Assembly (NCBI GenBank): GCA_000697665.1
Contig: KL197717.1
Location: 476,761 to 540,760, forward strand
Length of the DNA stretch: 64,000 bases
Source of the DNA: Jaapia argillacea MUCL 33604
Taxonomy: Eukaryota > Basidiomycota > Agaricomycetes > Jaapiales > Jaapiaceae
Direction: 5' to 3'
In this document: positions 34,779 through 45,864 of the stretch, piece by piece
Layout: every line of letters begins with the position of its first letter
Numbering within the stretch: the stretch's first letter is position 1
Notes under the pieces: model-generated
The model's input: only the letters and a program-made list of their open reading frames with translations
Databases searched by the model: none
Told to the model about the DNA's origin: nothing
Program-made: the position numbers and the translations under genes

Positions 34779-35810
34779 ATGAAGTTCATACTCTCTATCA
34801 CCGCTCTTGGCGCTGCTCTGTCCGCTAGATTCGCGTCTGCCAGTCCGGTTGAGCTCGCGAAACGCGCTCAACCCCAGGGCATTGATGTCTCTAGCTACCA
34901 ACCCTCCGTTGACTGGACCACAGTGAAGGCGAACGGCGTTCAGTTCGCGTATATCAAAGCCACTGAAGGGACAAGTTAGTGTATCTATTTCCCCCTGAAA
35001 CTCTGACACTGATGGAATCCTTCCACAAGCTTACACCAACCCTGATTTTTCGAGTCAATATATCGGTGCAACCGACGCCGGCCTCATCCGAGGAGGTTAC
35101 CATTTCGCGCGACCGGATGTTTCGTCTGGTGCTACACAGGCCACCTACTTCCTTGCTAATGGGGGTAGGGTATCACTTCCCTATTTCTCAGATTACGTTT
35201 GTTAATTTGAGTGGCTGATACAGGTGGTTGGTCCGCGGATGGCATCACTCTCCCAGGTGCACTGGATATCGAATGTGAGTTCCTTTTCAATGCGCGGAAA
35301 TGGTCCTTACAGTCATACAGACAACCCGTATGGCGCAGAGTGCTATGGCCTCAGCACTTCAGCAATGGTGTCGTGGGTTTCTGACTTTTCCAATACCTAC
35401 TATACCAAGACCGGCCGGTACGTCATTTCCTTTCTGCCAAACCGCCTATAGACCGTTGATTCTCGACTTGATTTCCCCAGTTACCCGGGTGGGTCAGTTC
35501 AGCTTGATCTTCCTTCATTCTAATGTAGTGCCCCAACCAGTGATATACACTACAACCGATTGGTGGACTACTTGCACTGGTAACAGTGCAGCCTTTGGAT
35601 CCACCAACCCTTTATGGATAGCACAATACTCGTCTACTCTTGGAACCCTTCCCGCTGGATGGCCGTAAGTTGTTGAGATTTTGCAGAATGTGAAGCCTAT
35701 GTCGACTCATTATCTCCAGCTACGAGACTTTCTGGCAGTACGCTGATTCCGGCACCAATCCCGGTGACCAAGACCTATTCAATGGTGATACTGCAGGACT
35801 CCAGAGGTGA
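34779..35810 (+). CDS. Secreted GH25 lysozyme (Chalaropsis-type muramidase)
   Basis: Seven exons: 34779-34974, 35030-35164, 35224-35274, 35321-35417, 35481-35488, 35541-35664 and 35720-35810; 233 residues. Signal peptide MKFILSITALGAALSARFAS, then a short propeptide ending LAKR, a likely Kex2 site. Catalytic-region motifs: GIDVSSYQPSVDW at the mature N-terminus, FAYIKATEGT, GGYHFARPD, ALDIEYNPYGAECYGL (the D-x-E pair), PVIYTTTDWW, WIAQYSS and ETFWQYADSG. GH25 enzymes cleave the beta-1,4 bond in bacterial peptidoglycan; in fungi they are used against bacteria. Exon 5 is only 8 bp but is needed to give RYPVIYTTTDWW. Confidence 0.92.
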
Positions 35811-36110
35811 GATTCATCTTATTCCAAGCGAAACGTCCTGACCGGGCAATCTCAGGATGGCGACGGGCTCCTAGACTGGTAGTGGTGAATAGTGACAGGC
35901 CTTTTTTACTCGCAGTCCACATTATTTATCGCAATAAATTTATGACGGTCCCTGCCCTATATGTGTTGACGGATGAGTCAACACAGATTGAATCACACAC
36001 CAATTTACGAATAAGGAGAGCCCAAACACATCTCGCGATGCTATACAAATATTACGCCGATGGTGTTTCCATCAGACGCTGTAGGGTGTTAAGTACAAGA
36101 TGACGTCCGT

Positions 36111-37710
36111 TCAAAGATGAACGGCTATATAGGAAAGGCTGGAGGGGGGGATTGTCTTCAACTGTCGCATCCAATTTCTACTTCCTGTATGGCTTCCTCG
36201 GATCCCCGCGCAACCGCATCGACACACTTCTTGGATGGCTGCCTCAGCACCATCTTGGAAGCCCGTTCCCACTTCAAGTTCTGGGAGAGCATCATACAAG
36301 TTTCCGGCCGGTGCTGGAGAAACTGGAGGGATACGTCGTAGAACACGTGAATGATCCAGTGTGGTTTGATCTTTATCTCCTCCGAGGCCAACGCGAATGA
36401 CGATGAGGGTGGGTGCGATTACCTGTGGCGAAATATGCGATCATTGTATGAACGATGATATCTATAAGGTGATACGTACCGCCAAAGATGCCGCGATGTC
36501 CGCTACCGGCGCGCTGAGATCCCATGTTGACGGAGAGAACAGGAAAACGGCAGAAACGATCAGAGTGACGGAGAATACGAGACCAGATTCAAGGCTGTAC
36601 GATGATTATAGACGTGAAGCTTTGATAGTGGAGCTTCTTACATCATTCGTATAATTCTATGGTATCTCCTCGTGGCCCTTGAGCCCAAAGTGTCTTGTAT
36701 GCCACGAGTTATCCACCAGATGCGAGACACTTGAGACGGAATTTGAGCGAACACAACGCTTCGAAGTACCCGCTTCGAACATACCGATCAGCACAGTGGT
36801 CAACACGGTCGTGACTGCCGACAATATGTTGACGAGAGCGAGAAGCTTTTGGGCCAAAATGTTAAGGGCGATAGATCGCGACACCGGCCCGGAAGCGCTG
36901 GCGGCTATTTCGAGGATAACCTCGCTATACCAGAGCCCAACAACTGGTGAGAGATGACTTATCAGGATTCTGCGTGTGTAGCGAGGAGACTGGAAATACT
37001 TGTGGTACCGATCAATGAAAGCACGGGAAGTGCAATGATCCAGATATTCTTCTCCCATAATTGATAGGAGCGATAAATCTGCAATGGATATAAATACAAC
37101 CCCTTGGAATGTGGGCAGGTACTCACCATTATGATGTCAGAAACCAGCCTGAACGGATCGTGTCGATTAATATGGCGTGGAGAGAGACCTGAGAAGGTGG
37201 CTCACTGAGTTAGAGCGGCGAAGACGCTACTCGCCGCGCTTGCCTGGTCAGATAGAACGAGTTCATGCCCAGCTTGACTCTGCTGGAATGTTCCATAACA
37301 ACGAACGCAAGTAGTCCCAGTGCAAGAGATGCGCGCTATGTTATCTACATCAACCAAAGTCGACACGAATGTGAGGGCCTGTTGAGCCATGCCGAATGCA
37401 AACAACAAAGTGACCGCGATGAGAAGGTGTTTGTGTGGTTTGATGTGAATGCACACGTAAGCAGATCCGAGGAATAAAGCGAACGAAACTCCTTCAATTG
37501 TCGTGAGATATGCCCGAGGAGAGTGGAAACAACACACGAACCTAGGAGAAGCGCTGTGACCTACACCGCAGGGTTTATTCGCGGTAATGGCGGGTGTGAA
37601 GAAAGACTCACCCAGATAGATGTGAAAGCTGACTGTCCTATCTATGGTTACGTCGGTATGGAATCGGAAATAAAGGGCCAACTCACGCGAAAGGATGCCT
37701 CGCCACACAT
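36111..37710 (-). CDS. Seven-TM fungal membrane protein, paralogue of the gene at 60890
   Basis: Start ATGTGTGGCGAGGC at 37710 (MCGEASFR), supported by the matching start MCGERYFR of the paralogue. Small exons follow: SAFTSIW, a TM exon, then FLGSAYVCIHIKPHKHLLIAV (split over TM), IYRSYQLWEKNIWIIALPVL, LWYSEVILEIAA...LSAVTTVLTTVLI, SGLVFSVTLIVSAVFLF, and the last exon VIAPTLIVIRVGLGG with an acidic tail to the stop at 36111. This TM order, with IYR after TM4 and IAPTLIxxRVGLG after TM7, is characteristic of a large agaricomycete-expanded family of unknown function, receptor-like by topology only. A few intermediate splice sites are uncertain. Confidence 0.75.
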
Positions 37711-38540
37711 GGTTAAATTGACAGACGAGGACGGATGGCAGTAGTTGCTAAGTGGCCGAGGGACGAGAAAGAAACCTCGCAGTCGCTCTTAAATAAATGA
37801 AGGACTGAAACATGGGCGTCAAGATTGAACAGCCATCTTGGGGGCCGGTTTCATCCTCCATAGAGCGGCACACCTTACAACATAGATTTATGCCAGGACT
37901 GGTGGAGCTGTGTGGAGCTGTTGTCGGTTTAGTTTGATAGTGCTGAGCTTTTGGCGCTGATAAGGTAGTCCAGCGGCTCAAACCAAGTGCCAGCGCCAAG
38001 CACCTAACGGCATATCTGGAGACAGCTGGCGATCCTGGTGCGAGTAGCGGTATGCTTCTGGTGATCCGGATTGACGCCCGGGACACTCAGGTCTCGAAGA
38101 TGAGTTACGTCCAACCGCATTCGACATTACCACATTCCCAAGCAAATGACCGAGGGGTAGTCAAATATCCCCTCGTCTTCCTCGTTTGGTGGCCGATAAA
38201 ACTGTCAGACAAGATGGTGTCGATGCGTCTGTAGCGAGACGTACCGATTATATGGGATTGGAGGACGAAAATAGTATGGGACTAACAGCTGCCCATCAAA
38301 CTGAGCAGCTGATGCACATGGGGCGTTTAATATGCTCTCACGTCGAACCGTAAGTATCACATCATTTGCCAGAAGATGCGGGCCTCGTAACTTGAGATTG
38401 CAGAGGATTGTGTTCAATGAACTGTGACGTCATTGACCCGTCACGTATAACCTATGTGACTGCATGTGACAAGCATTCCAAAACCCCTCTCTCTCGAGTC
38501 GCCCCGCGCAACCGTTCGTCAACGCCCTGTCTTAGCCGGT
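37711..38540. other. Intergenic between the divergent seven-TM gene and YVH1
   Basis: A 112-codon minus frame (37748-38086) has no recognisable content. Both promoters should be here. Confidence 0.6.
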
Positions 38541-40798
38541 ATGGATGAAATAATCCCTGGATTATGGGTCGGGGATATGCGCAGTGCCCTCGATGTCGAA
38601 AATCTCAGGGCGAACAATATCCGCAGCATCGTTTCGGCGATGAGGGGCAGGATCTCGATCAACCCAGTGAGTTCATCGTAGCTGATTGCAGAAAACTGTA
38701 AATCTCTCAACTTGAACCTTTCAGACTTTCCTACGATACCAAATCAACTTGGATGATGATGAAGCGACTGATATCCTCGTGCATCTGGTTCCTGCAATAT
38801 CGTTCATCCAAACCGAACGGGACAAGGGGAGAGGGGTCTTGATCCACTGCCAAGCCGGAATCAGTACGTTCTGTTCCACACGACATGCATTCTCATAAGA
38901 TACCAAGGGTCTTCGCTCAGGTCGGAGCGCTACGATTGCGGCAGCGTATTTGATGTACGCTAAAAACTTGGATGCCACAGCTGCGTTGGACATCATCAGG
39001 AAGGCTCGGCCTCATGCACAGTGAGTATATGCGAACACCTCCCATATATCCCCCTCCTAATTCTAATCTAAATCAGGCCGAATGATGGATTCATCATGCA
39101 ACTCGAGATCTTTTACGAGACCTCGTTTAAAGTGTCACGGCGAGACAAGGAAACACGCATGTTCTATCTGGAACGAGCGGTTGCTGAAATGATGAGTGAG
39201 CGAAAAGAACTCTATATCGTGACAATGCACTGTTAACCATCAGATCTCAAGATGGCGATGGCGAAATCGACACGGAAATGTTTGCCAAATACCCTCGTAC
39301 ACCATCAGATTCCGTTCCCCCAACTCCTGGAGGTTTGCATCGTCGAATACGTTGTAAAATGTGCAGGTTGGTCTTTTTTGACCCTATCCAATGTCTTTCA
39401 GCTTCTTACCACGACTGCTAGAACGGAATTGGCCAGAAGAGAACACATGATGGATCATGGTCAGATCGGACCTCCAACTCCAGCTTTTGCAATCGGCCTG
39501 TCCCCTGCTGTTTCTCGCAGGCCATCGTCTACCGCAGACCAACATCCACTGCACCGACGCTTGTCAGGCAACGATCACGTACCCTCTCGTCGACAATCGG
39601 GTACCCAGCCTCGATCTAGACTTGGGTCAGGCAGTGATCTCCCTCCCCCTCGGAGACAAGGTAGTCTCGCGAATGAACGCTTGGGTCGTGTCTCCGACCA
39701 ATTTTCCGCGACTGCAGCCGAAGACAACTCCGTATTCGAAGACGATAGTGCTGACGAGGAGGTCACCCAGCCAACTTCTTCGGATGGTACCATCACCCAA
39801 CCTCGTTCCAGAACAGGTTCGGCGAACGGTTTTCATCCCAATCGATTATCACAGCTTGATGGCCCACCCATGGCTCGAGGTCTTTCCGATTCACTGGCAA
39901 TGTCCACTATCGACGATCATCCATCACCTAAAGCTGTCGAAACCGTCTCAGTTGTGGAAGGCGCACCCCCTACCCCTCCCCGCTCCAGACTTGGGTCAGG
40001 AAGTGGTTCTCGCACCAGACCATCTTTCGCAGGACAGACCGGAGTGGCTTTGGGTCGGAGCATCTCACATTCCCTGGAAGTGTCGGAAATGGAGAGTGCT
40101 TTGGATGACGAAACCGATGCGCCCCCCATCACTTCAACCCTTCCAACGATGTCGAGACGGTCTAGTGCCCCTCGCCAACCCTCTTTACCTTTCATTTCGG
40201 AGACTGGGCCACTCTCAATCCAAAGTAGTGTCTCTGAGAATCATTCCCAAGAACCCGACGCGACCCAACAACCATCTAGTTCCGATACCTCCTTGCCAAG
40301 GACGTCGCGTCCTTCTTTGGGCGGCCAGTTCTCCCATCCATCCGACCTCGCCGCTCAGCTATTCGCCAATCCCAAATTGGCCGCGCTTAGATCTCCTATG
40401 GCTATGACCCCCATGACCCAAACACCGTCAGTAAAACCTACGCAACCAATCCCAGCACCAATTCTGATAAACGCGAAATGCTCTGGTTATTTTCTGGAAC
40501 CGGTAAGTCGTTTGCGACGGGATGGATATGTGTGAAACTGAAATCGAAATCCCGTCATGTTAGATGAAATGGATGGAACACTTTTTGGAGCAAGGTCAAC
40601 TCGCAGGTAAGATTGTGTGTCCAAACAAGAAATGTGGCGCAAAATTAGGGAATTATGATTGGGCTGGTGTTTGTTGTAGTTGTAAGGAGTGGGTAACGCC
40701 GGTACGTCGTCCACTGAGAACTGCTAATGCAGGGACACTGAAGACCTTTGTTCTAGGGCTTTTGTATCCATCGATCCAAAGTGGACGAAATCGTTTGA
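38541..40798 (+). CDS. YVH1: Dual-specificity protein phosphatase Yvh1 with C-terminal zinc-binding domain
   Basis: Eight exons: 38541-38666, 38725-38863, 38921-39020, 39077-39195, 39252-39366, 39422-40502, 40564-40701 and 40757-40798; 619 residues, all phases consistent. N-terminal DUSP domain with MDEIIPGLWVGD and the P-loop HCQAGISRSAT (catalytic Cys and Arg). Then RIRCKMCRTELARREHM, a disordered S/T/P-rich linker of about 330 residues, and the zinc module CSGYFLEPMKWM, CPNKKCGAKLGNYDW, CSCKEWVTPGFCIHRSKVD. Yvh1 releases Mrt4 during 60S ribosome maturation through the zinc domain; the phosphatase activity is dispensable for that in yeast. The linker is much longer than in yeast Yvh1 (364 residues in total). 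Confidence 0.93.
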
Positions 40799-41003
40799 GA
40801 ACATTGATTCTGTTTGCATAACTCATTTGTAGCTATTGAGACAATCATCCATACACGCGTGTATCCAATATTACACTTATTCATTATTCCCTCGTCTGAA
40901 GCAGATGACGAATTCTCAAATGACAAGCTCAGCCGACATGATGAGGGATACCGAAATCTACCATTGGTTTCATAATATAAAATTACAATAAGTGATGTTG
41001 CCT

Positions 41004-41085
41004 TCAGGTCTGCTTGGGGTTTTGTACCCAGTACGACCCGTTCGGCCACTCATACTCGGCGATACTCGACTTGTGCATCTCGATA

Positions 41086-41121
<36 letters not shown>

Positions 41122-42989
41122 GAAGGGTTAGACGGGTTTGGGATACATTAGAGGGGAAACATACCTGTAACCCTCGGCTGCGATCGATGGGACATTGTAG
41201 CGGCCTTGCTTATTGATGGAGCAAGGGTACAGGAAGTGCTCATGCAAGTGATCCACGAATTCGAGGACGTTGTACTCCATTGTACCGGAGATGGCAATGT
41301 AGTCGATCAAGCTGAAAATTGATGGGTTCAGCACTTGAATTTAAATCCCGCGCTCACGATAAACCCACCTTAGATGGATCACATATTCGCACAACCCAAC
41401 ACCACCAGCGTGAGGGCAAACGGGTACACCGAATCTAGAACTATCGTTAGCGCGAAGTAGATCGATGAATAAGACAAGTACCCACTTGGCTGCCATCAAC
41501 AACACACTCAATACTTCACTAACACCCGCCAAGCGGCAAGAGTCAATCTGGCAGACATCGATGGCCTCAGCTTGTAGCAATTGCTTGAAGACCATGCGGT
41601 TGTGTGCATGTTCTCCAGTTGCCACACCGATTCCGTAAGGTTTCAAACCCTTGCGGATTGCTGCATGGCCGAGAATGTCATCTGGTGCAGTAGGCTCTTC
41701 AATGAACCTGTCCGGATACAGTTCAGAGAAGATCGCACAGATGCATTATAGTCTACACTTACCAAGGCTTGATCGGTTCCAAGTACTTCACGTACTCGAT
41801 AGCCTGGGGAACATCCCAGACCTGGTTGGCGTCGATCATCAGCACACATCCGGTAGGACCGGCATTTTTTCCCTTCAAATCAGGTCCGTTGGGGTCGCGA
41901 GGTTTAATACCAGGAGGAAGGTATTGAGGATCATCGATGATGGATCGAATGATCTTACCACGACGCAAGTCATTCTCGCGGTCGGCTCCCACTTTCATCT
42001 TGAAGTGGTTGAAGCCCTGTTCGACGGCTTCACGGGTAAGACGCGCAACCTTTTCGTCGCTGTAACCTAATAAAAACTTGTCAGCGAGATCCATAAGAAA
42101 CGGGATCTAGGTTCGTACCTAACCAGCCAGCGGAAGTTACATAGGCAGGGTACCCAACTTCGCGGACTTTTGCCTCCCGTTCTTTCTTGGTGGCTTCCTT
42201 GGCCTTGAGCATGGCCAGTGCCTCCTCTTTTGTGATGGCATCCGAGATATATCGGAAGGCGGCGGACCTGACAATCTCTTCCTACATAAATTGCCCCGAA
42301 CCAGGTCAAATTACGTATTGAATAAGAGGAAGAGAAAATGTCGCACAGGAGACATGTCCACAACCAACTTCCACAACGGCTTATTCCTTGAACGCGCATA
42401 CATATCCCATACTGCGTTGTTAACGGCACCGGTGGCGATATGGATGACACCCTTCTCGGGACCAATCCTGCGGGACAATCAGCAGTTCATTAACTGCATC
42501 CATACGAGTGGGAGTAATCTCACCATCGCAGCTGAGGATCTGCAACCAAATACTCCCATGTCTTTCCCATGTCGGCGAAAAGCTCCTCGGTACCCTTTCC
42601 GATAAGGCGGTCGGCGACTTGTTTGATAGCATCGCAAACCTACTTGATCGTAAGTTTCTCGATGGCGGACGGGACTCAACGACATCACTCACGATGTCGT
42701 TTCCTCGACCTATAGTGAAGGTCATACCGTGGCCAACAAGGTCTGAGGAGGTGTACAGGGACACATAGGCAGAAGAATAGTCGCAATCGGTGTTCCTGGA
42801 TCATATGTTGGTTCGACGCGATAGCTCAGAAATGAAGGAGTTGGGCGTACATGGCATCCGTCCCATCACCGGTTAAACCAGTTGGAAACCGAACATCTAG
42901 GTTGAGAAGGGAAATGAGGGGGAGCCAGTACCAATGCATACCGAAAGTGACATACCATGGATCTCGTACCGGATGATCTTGGCTGCCAT
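41004..42989 (-). CDS. L-fuconate dehydratase, enolase superfamily (ENOSF1-like)
   Basis: Start [18 protein letters not shown] at 42989, stop at 41004; about seven exons. Order: capping domain ([33 protein letters not shown]), [33 protein letters not shown], catalytic KxK in [11 protein letters not shown], metal ligands in [20 protein letters not shown] and [12 protein letters not shown], the His-containing [14 protein letters not shown], and the tail [16 protein letters not shown]. The enzyme dehydrates L-fuconate to 2-keto-3-deoxy-L-fuconate in fucose degradation; ENOSF1 relatives are cytosolic. The last intron contains a 34-nt poly-G/C run next to its acceptor and no clean AG is visible there. 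Confidence 0.9.
41087..41120. repeat. Homopolymer, 34 G on the plus strand
   Basis: Uninterrupted G run in the last intron of the fuconate dehydratase gene, immediately upstream (minus strand) of the final exon. Confidence 0.95.
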
Positions 42990-43282
42990 ATCGTCGACAA
43001 AGTTATGAAGAGGCGACTGGAGGGAAAGAACAGTAGTTGGAACACATAATCTGGTGAGCCATGGCTCTTATATGATGGTCATCACAGTTAAAGGGAGCTA
43101 TATTGGGCGGACCGTGAATTACCGTTTCATACCTCCGGACCGTAAAACCCCTCTGTTTTTGCCACCATCAAGGAAGAGCTCTCAAGGGCGGGCCCTCAGC
43201 GGAACTACGTCGTCGTCGATTGGATATCTTGTCATTATACAACCCAACGGTGTTTTTCATTCTTTTCTCTCGTTTATTCCTC

Positions 43283-43831
43283 TCACTCCCTTCCATCGTA
43301 TGCCGGCTTGGTTCTGAACGTGAACGTCCATTTGTCCTCAGCCATGGTCACAGGATCCTCACCCCACGCTAACTTGATGCTTTTTCCGGCCTTCCACTCT
43401 CTTGTTTCTACCAAAGTTTGGTCAACAAGGCAAGTCGAACCGGCTCCGCGCTTCCCGCTCACCCGCATATAGTGTGTAATCAGGCGCATCAAACTCCACT
43501 TTCACGGGGGTATGAAGAGGCGCCCGGATGTGCGCACCCACGATAATAAGGATAAGATCCTGGTAAGTAAAATCAGTGAGAGGACGTTCCTCCGTTAGTG
43601 GGTGCCACTCGCCGTAACTTCCTCTTGTGCATCATAATAGGTGGCCAACGTGTGCACTGAAGGATTGCTACACCTTTGTTTATCGGAAGCCGACCTTCTC
43701 AATCTAGCAACGTCTTACCCGTTGGACGTGACAATGTGGACTTGCACCACAAACGCTTTCTCTAGCCCTGTGTCGGAAGGGGGAAACATGAGTATCTTGA
43801 CCTCATCTAATTTGAACAGGAATGGGAGCAT
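43283..43831 (-). CDS. Small protein of unknown function, one junction unresolved
   Basis: Start MLPFLFKLDEVKILMF at 43831. An intron with GTAAGA donor and TTCAG acceptor precedes VHTLATYYDAQE. After this the frame must shift by one to reach SYGEWHPLTEERPLTD and YQDLILIIVGAHIRAPLHTP. An intron (GTGAGC...GTAG) then leads to TREWKAGKSIKLAWGEDP and FTFRTKPAYDGRE, stop 43283. The unresolved step is a frameshift, a sequence error or a splice I cannot see. Mostly beta-strand-like, no TM. Not recognised. It is co-directional with the fuconate dehydratase gene, 294 bp upstream of its start. Confidence 0.4.
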
Positions 43832-44050
43832 GATGAGGGCAGAACGAGAGAATCAAGGCTTGTCGCCATATTTATGGTCCAAGAGACAACTTTCTTAGTG
43901 GCATTCGATCATAGTCGAAAACCTGTCAATCATCATACACTTCTATGATATTATTTGCATGCAGCATCTCCTTCTTTGACACGAAGTGAGTTCGCAGTCA
44001 GATGGAACGCAAAAGATGTTATTACAGGTTTCTACAGAACATTACCATCA

Positions 44051-45710
44051 TCAATCTTCGTCCTGACTGAATTCGCCGTGATACATTTCCCCGATATCCA
44101 CCCCATCCATGAGCCATGCCTCATCGTCACCCTCGAAATCACCTCGATCCCTGAAACACACTTTGCGCTCTGCCCACCCTCGACATGTCGCGCCTTCGCT
44201 ACTCCGCTCAATGGTATAGAATCTACCATTCTGGCCCACAATACGAAGTGTAGGAACGTTAATAGCGAGATCCTCGATGCTAAGGATGTCCCCATATACA
44301 TTCTGATAATAGAAGAATCGGAGGTGTGACATGCGATTGATTTTCTCCAACTGTCGCCAAGGGTTAATTGAGAGCACTTCACACCTTGAAACAATGAACG
44401 TACCAATACAACAATCGACTCTGTATCCTCCGCATTGCTCATCAGATACAGGCTAGTCAGTGTATCAGGAAGGAAAGACACAGCGGCCATTGGGGCTGAG
44501 TCCATAATGGCCACCTCCAGCGAAGATAGTCCCAGGACTTCCAAGCAGGTCAACGGCGAGCCAGAAAAACAAATGGGTAATAATCGAGCCCATTCAATGG
44601 CCACGCCAATGTCCAGACGTCGCAGCCGTACTCTCGGGAGAACAAATTGTGATAGTGCTTGAAATTGCGATTCCGTCAGCGACTCGTCGGAGCATCTGTG
44701 TATCTTGAAAGAGTCTAGGATAGGAAGGTCGCCGGAACTTCGTGCAAGGACGGGGAAGATTGGACTATCGGGTCGGAATCCGAGGTGAAGACTGAGCGAG
44801 AGCAGGCGGGTGGTGTGACGGAACACGAAGTCCAAACCTTCCGCATAGTCAACTTGCCAGAGACTGAGATGTGTCAATTCACTGAGTGATCGGATTGGCA
44901 TTGCAAGGGCAGCTGATCCGGATATCGTCAAGTGACTCAGCGACCCATGGTTCGCGTTGAGAGTCTCGATAATTGCGGGAAAACAACTTGTTGGGAGCTC
45001 CGGTCCAAGAATTATTCGGGTTAGGGAGTCTTCTAGGTCGCTGGTGAGGATCAACGATCGGAGCTGTGTGAACCGAGGCAAAATGGTGTTGATAACATCA
45101 GCGTACATAGATGCCCTTTTGCCGCATACTTATGATTTAGAATGAGGGATAGAACAAATGTGATGAGCGGAATACTTACGGTGGCAATCGTAGCTCTCCA
45201 AGCGTAGAGCATCGCTCGGCAAGCATGTCGAGAACCTGAGGGGGGACATCGTGGTGCAAGCCAACCCAATGAAATGATTGGAGTCGTGGCAGCGCCTCCA
45301 ACGCTTTGATCAAAAAGTCTGATGAGGGTACATTTCAGGAACTGTCACGAAGCGAAGGAGGGAAATCACATACATTGTTCAAAGAAAAGTTGACTTCGCC
45401 CATAGGCATAGACCGCTATCTTTCGAACCACGGCTGCGAACTCTGCATTGGAAGCGATGTACTGAAGCAAACCAAGTGCCCTGGCATTCTCTGCCGCCTC
45501 TGCTTTCTGCGCTCCATCGTCCATACACCAGCTCACGGTGTGGCTATTGAACCAGTAACCAAAATGAATCCTGACCGTGGAGAAGAGCGACTTGATTGCA
45601 GTGCTGTGGAAGAACTGGGAGACGAACATGCATTCTCGTTGCTGTGTCCTGGGGAGAAATTCGATGATATCTCGCCAGATTTCACGGGGAAGATGTGGGA
45701 GTAATGCCAT
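44051..45710 (-). CDS. F-box protein with leucine-rich C-terminal region
   Basis: Start MALLPHLPREIWRDIIEFL at 45710. The F-box covers residues 5-45 (RTQQRECMFVSQFFHSTAIK). Exon 2 contains LIKALEALPRLQSFHWVGL and VLDMLAERCSTLGELRLP; the long exon 3 has LRR-like strands (LRSLILTSDLED, LSHLTISGSAAL, LTHLSLWQV, LTSLYLMSNAED); a 53-bp intron then leads to MSHLRFFYYQNVYGD and the stop at 44051. F-box proteins bring substrates to SCF ubiquitin ligases via Skp1. The target is unknown; such genes are heavily expanded in agaricomycetes. Confidence 0.78.
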
Positions 45711-45864
45711 CTCACTTGCGGTGGGGGTCGTGGTGGCTTTCGATGAAGTCACAACGGAGTCTGAACCGCGCCTTCGTCCAAACCCTCCTTCTGAACCTTC
45801 AGCTTGACATTATCAGCTATATTTCTCTGTTCGTCCTTGCTGCTGCAACTCCTCGTCAACTCGG

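Noticed and set aside
39457-40407. 316-codon second frame over the YVH1 linker
   Set aside because: Low-complexity +1 shadow. Only the YVH1 frame connects to the zinc domain through splice sites.
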